Positions 44,887 through 52,561 of a stretch of 64,000 nucleotides of DNA are shown in pieces. The translations under genes and the position numbers were made by a program. The stretch covers positions 33,638-97,637 of the forward strand of contig JAJQCQ010000044.1 of the NCBI GenBank assembly GCA_021202635.1. Direction: 5' to 3'. Numbering within the stretch: the first letter of the stretch is position 1; every line of letters starts with the position of its first letter. This DNA is from Lachnospiraceae bacterium (lineage in GTDB: Bacteria > Bacillota > Clostridia > Lachnospirales > Lachnospiraceae). A model generated the notes under the pieces. The model was given only the letters and a program-made list of their open reading frames with translations, had not been told where the DNA came from and searched no databases.

Positions 44887-45060
44887 AGGTCTGCTGTTCC
44901 TTTCAAGTAATCACCCTGTCAGCTCCGGTCGGCGCTAAACGAACATCCATTGAATCTCCGCTTCACTCCGGTCCGTCCGAAACGCGTGCCACTGACATGC
45001 AGGACCGTTTTGCGCCCCGGAGTTTTTCCCCAATAGGGAAGTGCGGAAAACTTTCCTGCT

Positions 45061-45113
45061 GGACAAAAATAGCTGCAACGAAGAAACCCTGCCGGTTCTC
45101 TCCTCGTTGCAGC
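45061..45113 (-). terminator. Intrinsic terminator (riboswitch expression platform) before pelD
   Basis: TCGTTGCAGC (45104-45113) pairs with GCTGCAACGA (45072-45081), with further inner pairing, then TATTTTTG on the minus strand. It lies 14 to 25 nt after the riboswitch and 175 nt before pelD, so read-through controls the whole pel operon. Confidence 0.85.
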
Positions 45114-45124
45114 CAGTCAATCAT

Positions 45125-45235
45125 GGTATTCCACCCGTCCGCCGCTCTTCCTGTAAAATCTGCGGCCACGGTATGCATACTTTAGACACTAAACTTTGCG
45201 TGACATCCTTTCGAATGCTTTGCCCTTCTTTTTTC
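45125..45235 (-). promoter_or_regulatory. c-di-GMP-I (GEMM) riboswitch
   Basis: The minus strand reads GGGCAAAGC, then CAUUC-GAAA-GGAUG (five-bp stem with GNRA loop), then CACGCAAAG, GUCUAA and a GC-rich P3-like stem. Order, spacing and the near-invariant GGGCAAA, GAAA, ACGCAAAG and CUAA match the GEMM-I consensus. It sits between a consensus promoter and an intrinsic terminator ahead of pelD, an exopolysaccharide operon known to answer c-di-GMP. Whether it is an on or off switch cannot be told from reading alone. Confidence 0.88.
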
Positions 45236-45274
45236 CGTTTTCCGTTTAAAGCTTTCTGTTACTTTTGCCGCATT

Positions 45275-45303
45275 ATTGTAACGGAAAGCATCAAAAAAGT
45301 CAA
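45275..45303 (-). promoter_or_regulatory. Sigma-A promoter of the pel operon
   Basis: Minus-strand TTGACT (45303-45298), 17-bp spacer, TACAAT (45280-45275). Start near 45268, about 30 nt before the riboswitch core. Confidence 0.8.
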
Positions 45304-45337
45304 GCAGTTTTTTTCGCTTCCTCCTGTAAGCTGTACA

Positions 45338-45376
45338 GAAAAAATGCCGCCCCGGACTTCATCTCCGGGACGGCAA
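45338..45376 (-). terminator. Intrinsic terminator of the desulfoferrodoxin gene
   Basis: TGCCGCCCCGG (45345-45355) pairs with CCGGGACGGCA (45365-45375), one mismatch or wobble, followed by TTTTTT on the minus strand. Confidence 0.85.
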
Positions 45377-45404
45377 TCATCGGCAATCCATTTATAGATC
45401 CTTT

Positions 45405-45779
45405 TCACGCCTTCCACAGGCTGTGCAGGTTACAGTACGCATAAACCTCTTCCACCTCGTCGCCCTCGCAAAGTGCAAAGCAGGCCGACGGCTTCTCTCC
45501 CGGCTTCAGCTCTTTGATCTGCACTCCTTCTCTGGTCTTCAGGGCAATCCACTCAATGTAGTGCTCCGGAAGCATCGGATGATCCACAGAACCCACATTC
45601 ACCTTCACAAGGTTCCCCTCTACGGTATATACCGGCACATGCTTCTCCGCTGCCGCGTCGGTCGTGCCGGGGATGAGCTCCTTCATCTTCTGGCCGCAAC
45701 ATACAAGCGGTGTCCCCTTGTCTTTCACCTTCATCGCAATATTTCCGCAGTTTTCACAGATATAAAATTTCAGTTCCAT
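45405..45779 (-). CDS. dfx: Desulfoferrodoxin (superoxide reductase)
   Basis: 124 residues. The N-terminal desulforedoxin-type Fe(Cys)4 site is CENCGN and LVCCGQ (Cys about 9, 12, 28, 29). The C-terminal superoxide reductase centre has EKHVPV, VDHPMLPEHYIEW and CNLHSLW, giving the His4-Cys ligands. It reduces superoxide to peroxide in the cytoplasm, taking electrons from rubredoxin, whose gene lies 1.5 kb away. AAAGGAG precedes ATG 45779. The upstream region holds an unusual set of three hairpins. Confidence 0.94.
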   Translation of the reverse strand: MELKFYICENCGNIAMKVKDKGTPLVCCGQKMKELIPGTTDAAAEKHVPVYTVEGNLVKVNVGSVDHPMLPEHYIEWIALKTREGVQIKELKPGEKPSACFALCEGDEVEEVYAYCNLHSLWKA

Positions 45780-45859
45780 ATAAATTTCTCCTTTCTCAAT
45801 CAATTGATAACTCCTCAGTATCTTCACAGAGATATGAGACTTAGTAACTATTCAGAACA

Positions 45860-45981
45860 GGTCTTCGCACCTGCTGCGAAGACCGTATGAAAACCTATAG
45901 CATGTGGGGAAAAGCCTCATCGCGAAGCGATTTTAAATGGGCTTTTCCCTCGTACCTGTGAAGGTACTGAACAGGTACGAG
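45860..45981. repeat. Three consecutive perfect hairpins upstream of dfx
   Basis: Hairpin 1: GGTCTTCGCA/TGCGAAGACC (45860-45884), five-base loop. Hairpin 2: GGGAAAAGCC/GGCTTTTCCC (45907-45949) with an inner ATCGC/GCGAT stem. Hairpin 3: CTCGTACCTGT/ACAGGTACGAG (45949-45981). Hairpin 1 and flanks recur at 63449-63473 with compensatory changes. They fill the gap between the DUF134-NifX gene and dfx. Confidence 0.75.
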
Positions 45982-46054
45982 ATTTATTCACACATATCTC
46001 GCGTTTTCACCGGATTTGCGCGGGTAATGTGAAGGCCTGTTCCGGACAGTTTCA

Positions 46055-46849
46055 TCAATCTGCACAATGTCCGTGTCTGCACGCATGGCCGTCCTCATGA
46101 TGATGTCCGCCGCATCCTCCTTCGTGATGATGTCCTTCTCCATGATGACTGCACTGCACATCGGGCACATACTCCAGTGTCCCTGCAAGCAATGCCTCCA
46201 CAGCAGCATCCGCATCACCATTCACTCCGCCGTACAACTGAATTCCCGCAGAAGCAAGAGCAGCCTGTGCGTCGCCTCCGATTCCGCCGCAGATGAGTAC
46301 ATCCGCCTGCAGCGCATTCAGGACCTCCGCCAGTGCGCCATGCCCTTTCCCATTCGTGCTGACCACTTCAGAAGAAACAACCTTCCCCTCCTCCGTGTCA
46401 TAAACCTTAAACTGTTCTGTGTGACCAAAATGCTGGAAAATCCGGCCGTCCTCATAGGTAACCGCAATTCTCATAATCATTTCCCCTTTCGTTCTCTGAT
46501 AGGTTCGATAAATCACCTGCTTATGGCAATCGTTTCTCTGACAGAACTGATTGCTGCCGTCGCACGGCCGGCATTCCCCGCCCTCAATCCGCAGCGGCAA
46601 ACCCTCTACCAGCGCATCTGCCAGCTTCCTGCGGGCAGAGTCATAAATCTTCTGTGCCGTCGTCCGGGCCACCTGCATCCGCTGGCTGCACTGCTCCTGA
46701 GACAGGCCTTCTCTGTCGATCAGCTGAACCGTCTCATATTCATCAATTGTCAGGATAATCGGCTCCTTCCCCTGCGCATCATTCGCCGGCATAAACTCTG
46801 TTGTCTGCGGGAAATAGCAGATCGTCCTGCATTTGGTCGGTCTCGACAT
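46055..46849 (-). CDS. DUF134 HTH protein fused to NifX/NifB-like domain with His-rich tail
   Basis: 264 residues. Residues 1-95 are a DUF134 domain with a sigma-like helix-turn-helix (ILTIDEYETVQLIDREGLSQ, QRMQVARTTAQKIYDSARRK). Residues about 123-230 are a dinitrogenase iron-molybdenum-cofactor-type fold (MRIAVTYEDGRIFQHFGHTEQF, DVLICGGIGGDAQAAL). The tail has 12 His and several Cys (HHGEGHHHEGGCGGHHH). It may sense or hold iron-sulfur or another metal and act on DNA. It is divergent from rubredoxin over a symmetric operator. The two domains are often separate proteins. Confidence 0.85.
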   Translation of the reverse strand: MSRPTKCRTICYFPQTTEFMPANDAQGKEPIILTIDEYETVQLIDREGLSQEQCSQRMQVARTTAQKIYDSARRKLADALVEGLPLRIEGGECRPCDGSNQFCQRNDCHKQVIYRTYQRTKGEMIMRIAVTYEDGRIFQHFGHTEQFKVYDTEEGKVVSSEVVSTNGKGHGALAEVLNALQADVLICGGIGGDAQAALASAGIQLYGGVNGDADAAVEALLAGTLEYVPDVQCSHHGEGHHHEGGCGGHHHEDGHACRHGHCAD

Positions 46850-46897
46850 CTGAATACCTCTCTCTCAATCTTACATGGTCAGGCTGTAAACGATACC

Positions 46898-46956
46898 GTT
46901 ACAGGTCGCACCCCGAGCAGATTTACATTATTTTAACCTCTACAGGTGTGACCTAT
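46898..46956. repeat. Intergenic hairpin repeat, GTTAC/GTAAC family
   Basis: GTTACAGGTCGCACC (46898-46912) is partly complementary to GGTGTGACC (46945-46953). It lies in the leader of the DUF134-NifX gene. Same core as the copies at 17743 and 26872. Confidence 0.55.
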
Positions 46957-47023
46957 CCCGGCATCTGGCCCATGTCTTCTTAATTCTCTATTTCATAAAC
47001 ACATGATTTTCTACCTGGGAAAC

Positions 47024-47090
47024 AGTATACAATTATTTTCAGCATATGTCAACAATTATTATTGACATATGTCAGAAATCATGGTATTGT
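47024..47090. promoter_or_regulatory. Symmetric divergent promoters with shared operator
   Basis: Plus: TTGACA (47062-47067), 17 bp, TATTGT (47085-47090), toward rubredoxin. Minus: TTGACA (47052-47047), 17 bp, TATACT (47029-47024), toward DUF134-NifX. Both -35 boxes lie in the inverted repeat CATATGTCAA-N9-TTGACATATG (47043-47071), so one dimeric protein could control both genes. Confidence 0.75.
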
Positions 47091-47258
47091 TTTCATGTTC
47101 GTTCTGTGATAAACTTACAGAGAACATTCATCGCTGCTGTTCACCGGATGTTCATTGCCAGTGCAGGAGATCACGGCTTCTGGCATTTTCCATACATATG
47201 ATGAAAAACGATGTTACTTGAAAGCAGCTGCGAAAAATCAGAATCGAGGTGAAAGAAT

Positions 47259-47417
47259 ATGAAGTATATCTGTGATGTCTGCGGTTATGAGTATGACGAG
47301 GCAGTGGGCGATCCGGATAACGGAATCGCTCCCGGCACGAAATGGGAGGATCTTCCGGAAGACTGGGTGTGCCCGCTCTGCATGGTTGGCAAGGATCAGT
47401 TCAGCCCGGAAGCATAA
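47259..47417 (+). CDS. Rubredoxin
   Basis: 52 residues, [18 protein letters not shown] to the C-terminus, with the two CxxC knuckles CDVCG and CPLCM that bind one iron. Electron carrier in the cytoplasm, the likely donor to the desulfoferrodoxin encoded nearby. GAGGTG precedes ATG 47259. Its length is normal for the family. It is divergent from DUF134-NifX under the shared symmetric operator. A 16-bp stem follows at 47449-47492. Confidence 0.95.
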   Translation: MKYICDVCGYEYDEAVGDPDNGIAPGTKWEDLPEDWVCPLCMVGKDQFSPEA

Positions 47418-47448
47418 TCGCTTCCTGTTACAGGCGATACGGAACGAG

Positions 47449-47492
47449 GATTCGGAACAGCAGGTCGCAGACGGCGCCTGCTGTTCTGAATC
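47449..47492 (+). repeat. 16-bp intergenic stem after rubredoxin
   Basis: GATTCGGAACAGCAGG (47449-47464) pairs with CCTGCTGTTCTGAATC (47477-47492), with one G-U. There is no T-run, so it is unlikely to be a full terminator. The TGTTCTGAAT arm also occurs next to the hairpins at 45.86 and 63.45 kb. Confidence 0.6.
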
Positions 47493-47523
47493 CTTCCGAA
47501 CGAAAAGGAAGGAGTCCCATTCT

Positions 47524-48120
47524 ATGGACAGCGATCGTATCCGTCAGCAGTTTGCATTCTGTCTGGAAATGGATCAGGAAAAAAATATCGGCCGGCAGAC
47601 CTATCTGTCGGATGGAATCCGCAAGGAAAATGACGCGGAGCACGCGTGGCACATGGCAGTCATGACACTCATCCTCAGCGAATATGCTAATGAGGAAATC
47701 GACGTACTGCATACCATCAGCATGCTTCTGCTCCATGACGTCGTAGAGATCGACGCGGGCGATACCTATGCCTACGATGAAGAGGGAAAAAAGACACAGC
47801 GTCAGCGCGAGCTGGCTGCGGCCGACCGTCTGTATGGCCTGCTTCCGCCGGATCAGGCAGAGAAGATGCGGGCCCTTTGGGATGAGTTCGAAGCCTGTGA
47901 GACGCCAGAGGCAAGGTTTGCGCGCACGATGGACAACATCCAGCCCGCTATGCTGAACGCTGCCGCAGGCGGAAAGGCCTGGAGTGAGAAAGGCGTCCAT
48001 TTAAGCCAGATTCTCGAGCGAAATAAAAATACCGCGAATGGTTCCGAAACACTCTGGAACTACTCGCGGGAGAACTTTATCGAGCCAAACGTCAAAAACG
48101 GACAGATCAAAAAGGGCTGA
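47524..48120 (+). CDS. HD-domain phosphohydrolase, YfbR-like
   Basis: 198 residues. Metal-binding HD motifs are AEHAWHMA and LLLHDVVEIDAGD, with a distal Asp in ARTMDNIQPAML. Length and order fit YfbR/HD_3 5'-deoxynucleotidases, which dephosphorylate dNMPs. AAGGAG precedes ATG 47524; the longer upstream frame runs through rubredoxin in another phase. It follows rubredoxin by about 105 bases and may share its transcript. Confidence 0.85.
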   Translation: MDSDRIRQQFAFCLEMDQEKNIGRQTYLSDGIRKENDAEHAWHMAVMTLILSEYANEEIDVLHTISMLLLHDVVEIDAGDTYAYDEEGKKTQRQRELAAADRLYGLLPPDQAEKMRALWDEFEACETPEARFARTMDNIQPAMLNAAAGGKAWSEKGVHLSQILERNKNTANGSETLWNYSRENFIEPNVKNGQIKKG

Positions 48121-48124
48121 ATCA

Positions 48125-49159
48125 TCAGGCTGCGTCCTCCGGACGGCAGCCTGCTTTTTCTTTTGCCGGCTGCTCATGCACCGGATACCAGAGATCTGCC
48201 AGACTTCTGCCCGAAAGCTTTTCTATTCCGCGAACCTCATCCGCAAAATACGCCTCCAGATACTTCCTTGTCTTTGGAAGAATTGCACTTTTATCCAGAT
48301 CCGGAACCAGGTATTCCTCCCGCTTCCGATCATAATAATTTTTAAATGTCCTGTATGCACCAGAGAGCCAGTACGGCAGCACGACAAATTCATAGAATCC
48401 GTAATGAAAGCCCTTTAGAATCTGTAATTTTTTTGCGGCCCGGCTGGAGATCGCGCGCTCATTTCCCTCATTTGCACGGATCGTATAGTCGAGCTTCTCA
48501 TCCTCTTCGATGCCAATAAAGTCAAACAAATCCTGACAGACCGTCTTTTCATCCCGGACAAATTCCTCAAAAAAGACAAAACGAAGATTCTCTTTTGGAA
48601 AATGTCCCAGATATTCCTGTATACAGGTATAATAACAGCTCTGAGAAAACACCAGGTACTTCAGACGCTGTTTCATAATCTTATTTTCCTGCTCTTTATG
48701 GTCAAGTACGGAATGGACATAACGATCAAACGCCTCCGCATGTCCGTACTGCTGATCCATCTCCACAGTCCCCTTCGGAAGGAATCCCCGTGCAAGAAAA
48801 TATTTATAAGAAGAATATGCGCGATCCACTGGATTGCGCATCATAAAAATCAGTTTCGTATCCGATGAAAAATCGTGACAGATTTTTTTTGCACATCCGG
48901 TAAAGGTCAGTCCGGCATTCACTTCTCCGCAGCGTCTGGGGTCGTCCTTGGCTATATGACCATAATAACGCTTTTTATAGTACCATTTGCGTCCGAAAAA
49001 CCATAACCCTTCGACGCGATAGTACATCGGCTCCTTGACGTCACGGCACAACGCGACATCCTTATGCTGCCGCAGTATCTCAAATAATGTCGTCGTTCCA
49101 CATTTTTGAAATCCCATACACAGAAACTCAGGATTCCTGCCGCTTTCCTTACTATCCAT
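48125..49159 (-). CDS. Sulfotransferase-domain protein
   Basis: 344 residues. The 5'-phosphosulfate loop is FQKCGTTTLFEIL (about 17-29) and the 3'-phosphate site is RNPVDRAYSSYKYF, both needed for PAPS. The layout fits heparan-type or tyrosyl-type sulfotransferases. It would move sulfate from PAPS to a hydroxyl or amine of an unknown acceptor, perhaps a surface glycan. GGAGGAC precedes ATG 49159. A TSUP anion exporter lies immediately upstream, transcribed in the same direction. Confidence 0.85.
   Translation of the reverse strand: MDSKESGRNPEFLCMGFQKCGTTTLFEILRQHKDVALCRDVKEPMYYRVEGLWFFGRKWYYKKRYYGHIAKDDPRRCGEVNAGLTFTGCAKKICHDFSSDTKLIFMMRNPVDRAYSSYKYFLARGFLPKGTVEMDQQYGHAEAFDRYVHSVLDHKEQENKIMKQRLKYLVFSQSCYYTCIQEYLGHFPKENLRFVFFEEFVRDEKTVCQDLFDFIGIEEDEKLDYTIRANEGNERAISSRAAKKLQILKGFHYGFYEFVVLPYWLSGAYRTFKNYYDRKREEYLVPDLDKSAILPKTRKYLEAYFADEVRGIEKLSGRSLADLWYPVHEQPAKEKAGCRPEDAA
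48126..48165 (+). terminator. Intrinsic terminator of the HD-domain gene
   Basis: CAGGCTGC (48126-48133) pairs with GCAGCCTG (48146-48153), then CTTTTTCTTTT. It overlaps the end of the convergent sulfotransferase gene. Confidence 0.85.
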
Positions 49160-49277
49160 ACCATGTCCTCCGACCTGTGGATTCTGCTTCCGTCCGCATT
49201 ATCGGCAAGCATCCGGTCGTTTGCTTTGTTCTGCTTCGCCCATCTGTCATTGTGTAACAGCGGTTTCCTTACCCACC

Positions 49278-50048
49278 CTACAAAAAGGATTCCCACAGCA
49301 TCATAAGTCCCAGTCCAAACAGCACAACCCCCGTCACGCGGTTCGTCGTTTTATCTTTCATGTGATTTGAAAGAGCCGATGCTGCCAGCGCTGATACCAG
49401 CGTAAATGCAATACAGAGCAGCAGCGCAGGAATATAGCTCGTGACATCCCCGAAATAAAAATGCGAAGCCGCACCGGTAAAAGCGATAAAGGTCATCACA
49501 AATACGCTGGTGCCGACGGCCGTCTTCAGATCATAACGGAGAATCGTTGTCAGGATAAAGAGCATCATCATTCCACCGCCGAGACCCATAAAGCCGCAGT
49601 AAAAGCCAATGCCGATTCCGCAGATAACAGAGAGAAGCATCCGCCGGTTCTCCGGAATCTGAAAACCAAACTTCGCCTGCTTGGTAGCGGGTAAAACAAT
49701 AAAGCGAAGTCCCATCAAAGTAGTAAACACAACGGACAGGCGCCCCATCTCCAGATCCGGCATATACTGGGAGAAGTAGCTCCCGAGGATCGTCATAAAA
49801 AGCACCGCCGCTACCATAATCGCCCCATGCTTGAGGTCCAGATTATCATTTTTATTATATACATACGCGGAAAATGCGGATGCCAGCACATCAGAAGCCA
49901 GCCCGATTCCCACCGCTTCATACCATGGAACTCCCAGAAACGTCACCAGCATCGGAACGATCGCCGTTGTCGCTGACATTCCCGCAAACCCAGTGCCCAC
50001 ACCCGCTGCAATCCCGGCTGCCGCACAGACAATAAGCAATCTCAACAT
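49278..50048 (-). CDS. TSUP (TauE/SafE) family anion exporter
   Basis: 256 residues, about eight helices in two repeats. The repeat motifs are GVGTGFAGMSATTAIVPML and GFYCGFMGLGGGMMMLFIL. Family members export sulfite, sulfonates or organosulfur compounds. Its place next to a sulfotransferase suggests a sulfur-related role, by context only. A consensus promoter and a small inverted repeat lie upstream. Confidence 0.9.
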   Translation of the reverse strand: MLRLLIVCAAAGIAAGVGTGFAGMSATTAIVPMLVTFLGVPWYEAVGIGLASDVLASAFSAYVYNKNDNLDLKHGAIMVAAVLFMTILGSYFSQYMPDLEMGRLSVVFTTLMGLRFIVLPATKQAKFGFQIPENRRMLLSVICGIGIGFYCGFMGLGGGMMMLFILTTILRYDLKTAVGTSVFVMTFIAFTGAASHFYFGDVTSYIPALLLCIAFTLVSALAASALSNHMKDKTTNRVTGVVLFGLGLMMLWESFL

Positions 50049-50077
50049 AACCGTTTTATCCTTTATCCGTAAACCTA

Positions 50078-50183
50078 CCTGTTATAATAATACAGGCAAA
50101 CGCGAATATCAAGAAACAGAGCATAAAAAAAGAATAAACTTTTTCTGCCATTGTTATTATAATTTCCCTGTCCTTTTTGTCAA
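50078..50183 (-). promoter_or_regulatory. TSUP promoter with inverted repeat
   Basis: Minus-strand TTGACA (50183-50178), 16-bp spacer, TATAAT (50161-50156). CCTGTTAT/AATACAGG (50078-50096) is an imperfect inverted repeat in the leader, 30 bases before the start codon. Confidence 0.65.
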
Positions 50184-50203
50184 GCATTTTTGATAAACGC
50201 GTT

Positions 50204-51109
50204 TTATGTGCGCGTACTCCTCTCGTACTGCTCTTTAAGCTCCTCCAGGACTTCCCCGGCCGGTCGCCCCGTCATACGCTCTTTGCGCTCCAGAAATTCC
50301 GGATTCTGACATAGCTTCGCATTATACTCCTGAATCGTCTTTACCAGATATTCATCCGCTTTTATTTCAACCAGGCGCAGCTGGTATTCCTCCTCCGAAA
50401 GGAACAGCGGCAGAGCGCTGACATATTTGCGGAATGTTTCTTTCGTCTTCATCAGCTGATAGGATTCCAGAAAGCACTTCGCGGCTTCCTCAAACTGAAA
50501 GAGACCCGCATACGCCGTACCAAGATTATTCCAGACAGCAGCGTAAAACTGGGAACCAAGCTTCCCCGGATTCCGTTTTTTTAAAATCTGTCCGTATACA
50601 CCGGCTGCCCGTGCGTACATTTTTTCTCTGACCAGGTAATCGCCGCGCAGCTTTTGCTTCATTTCATCCGACTGCACCTCAAGCTTCGCCATCCGCTCCT
50701 GGTAATCCCGCATTTCCTGGCTGTTCAGATATCCTGCCTCACGAAAGATCGGAAGAACAAACGAAGCCACCGTTGCCTCCCCCTGGACTGTCCCTCTTCG
50801 CGCTCCCTCCTGTGCCCGGGATCCGGTCGCCGCATAACGTGTGGAAGAGCCAGTCCCTGTGTGTGTCGTCCGCTCCCTGACCGCCTCAATCTTCTCCAGC
50901 TGCTCGTAAAGCTGCCGGTAAAGACGCGTCAGGTGCAATTCGTCACGAATCCAGTCACAAAGCTTCTCATTGATAATGCTCTCATCAATGAGGCTGATAT
51001 TATTGTACAAATAAAAGCACAATTCCTCCAGTGAATAAATACCGGTACGGATATTCTCTATATAATAAGGCTGATTCGCCTGCTGCGGCAGGCAAAGGTC
51101 ATAGCTCAT
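50204..51109 (-). CDS. Helical repeat (TPR-like) protein, unknown
   Basis: 301 residues. N-terminal helices (about 1-75, SLEELCFYLYNNISLID), a low-complexity Thr/Gly/Arg linker (80-110), a coiled coil, then two TPR-like pairs (about 160-215: YARAAGVYGQILKKR, WNNLGTAYAGLFQFEEAAKC). AGGAGA precedes ATG 51109. It lies 149 bases after the DUF5716 gene, in the same direction as the DUF5717 gene. The three seem to form one conserved set. No catalytic motif is seen. Confidence 0.75.
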   Translation of the reverse strand: MSYDLCLPQQANQPYYIENIRTGIYSLEELCFYLYNNISLIDESIINEKLCDWIRDELHLTRLYRQLYEQLEKIEAVRERTTHTGTGSSTRYAATGSRAQEGARRGTVQGEATVASFVLPIFREAGYLNSQEMRDYQERMAKLEVQSDEMKQKLRGDYLVREKMYARAAGVYGQILKKRNPGKLGSQFYAAVWNNLGTAYAGLFQFEEAAKCFLESYQLMKTKETFRKYVSALPLFLSEEEYQLRLVEIKADEYLVKTIQEYNAKLCQNPEFLERKERMTGRPAGEVLEELKEQYERSTRT

Positions 51110-51258
51110 ACGTTTCTCCTGTTCTTGTATACAGATTGATTTATAAAATACAGATGTTCAAACTGTAAGCGCTAAAAGCCTCAGCGCCCCACCGGGCCTG
51201 CTTTTTTGCTATACACTCCCGGCAACACATTTAGCGTAAGGCCTTCCGATACCACCTG

Positions 51259-52527
51259 CTAGAATGAAATCTCCCGGCTCCAGCTTAAACCGGACGATTT
51301 ATACAGACCTCCAAATCCCAAATCCTCGATCTCGATGTGACAGGAGGATGGGGAAGAAAAATAAATCGTCATGCGCAGCCGGGTCGCCCGGTCCGGGCGC
51401 CTTGGCAAACCGGGCAGCCGCATCGAATGGATTACCGGGTCCCCAGGCGTCATCGGACGCGAAATCACCCGAACCTCACGCTCCCCATGCGGGATAAATT
51501 CACATACATGGTGTACCTCATACCAGTTTACCCCCGCGTTTACCAGCGGATAATAATTTTCTTTGCCCCGGACACACATCTCCATGCCAATATTCCGTTC
51601 AACCATATCATTGCCGCCGAAAATAATCTCCCCGCCCGGTTTGATGCCGGCACGCTCCATCGCCGCGTAACAGGCTCCCATAGAGTAAAGATTCATGCCC
51701 TGATAAGCGCGGCGTCCACTGCAGAGAAACTGGATGGAACGGACTGCCCAGCTTTTATTAAAATAGTCTCCCATCAGATAGCTGACGGACACCGTACGGC
51801 GTTCAAACAGCTTTTTCAACAGCTCAAAAAAGAGCCGGTCTTTTTCTTTTTTCCATTCCTCATCCGTCCTTCCGGCGCGAACCTCGTCGTTCATCGGCTG
51901 CCGGGCCACCGGCTCCACCCTGGCGATCGCCGGCTTCGTAGAGCGGTCAATGCGAAGAATATAACCGACAATCGATCTCTCCTCATAGGAAATCAAAGCC
52001 ACGTCCTGCATCCATAATTCTTTTTTCTGATTGATCGTATAATAAAAAAACGAAGACAGATAATCCTGTACATAAATCTGCTTGCGGTCAACCCCCAGCC
52101 GCAAAAGTGCCCTGATAAGCACCTGGTTCAATGCCTCCGAAAGCTGCCGCACGGAAATCATCACCTGAAGCCTTGTATTCTCTGTGAGCAGCTTCAGCCC
52201 GGCAATGCATTCCTTCAGGTAAATTGCCAGCAGCTCCTCCGGCTCAAATACGGTGCCGTTGTTTTCGATCGGCTCTCCTGCTTCCACCGCTTCAAACACG
52301 CCGGGAATCCGGTGAAGATCCGTATGCTCCTCCTCCGGTACGGCAGAACCGGCGTCCCAGAGGCTCCAGAACTCATTCTCATCCTGCCGAAGCCCCGGGG
52401 CCAGCAGCGTATGCTCCTCCAGGCCAAGCGTCATCGGTTCTTTCACCGACTGATGCCAGTAGGTCACCTGCGTATATTCCAGGTTCAGATCAATTCCTAA
52501 AATCAATTCATTTGATGCCTGTATCAT
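51259..52527 (-). CDS. DUF5716-family protein, actin/Hsp70-fold-like
   Basis: 422 residues. It begins with LILGIDLNLEYTQVTYW, resembling the phosphate-1 loop of actin-fold ATPases, and later has IIFGGNDMVERNIGMEM. A TTG four codons upstream is possible but the ATG at 52527 is taken. The pairing with DUF5717 and a TPR protein is conserved in Lachnospiraceae, as far as I recall. The role may be a chaperone-like or scaffold ATPase; this is inference. Confidence 0.72.
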   Translation of the reverse strand: MIQASNELILGIDLNLEYTQVTYWHQSVKEPMTLGLEEHTLLAPGLRQDENEFWSLWDAGSAVPEEEHTDLHRIPGVFEAVEAGEPIENNGTVFEPEELLAIYLKECIAGLKLLTENTRLQVMISVRQLSEALNQVLIRALLRLGVDRKQIYVQDYLSSFFYYTINQKKELWMQDVALISYEERSIVGYILRIDRSTKPAIARVEPVARQPMNDEVRAGRTDEEWKKEKDRLFFELLKKLFERRTVSVSYLMGDYFNKSWAVRSIQFLCSGRRAYQGMNLYSMGACYAAMERAGIKPGGEIIFGGNDMVERNIGMEMCVRGKENYYPLVNAGVNWYEVHHVCEFIPHGEREVRVISRPMTPGDPVIHSMRLPGLPRRPDRATRLRMTIYFSSPSSCHIEIEDLGFGGLYKSSGLSWSREISF

Positions 52528-52561
52528 ATTCTTACCCAACTTCCGCTTTCATGATTGGTTC

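Noticed and set aside
44935..45397. Small frames on both strands between pelD and dfx
   Set aside because: They overlap the riboswitch, terminator and promoter and have no ribosome sites.
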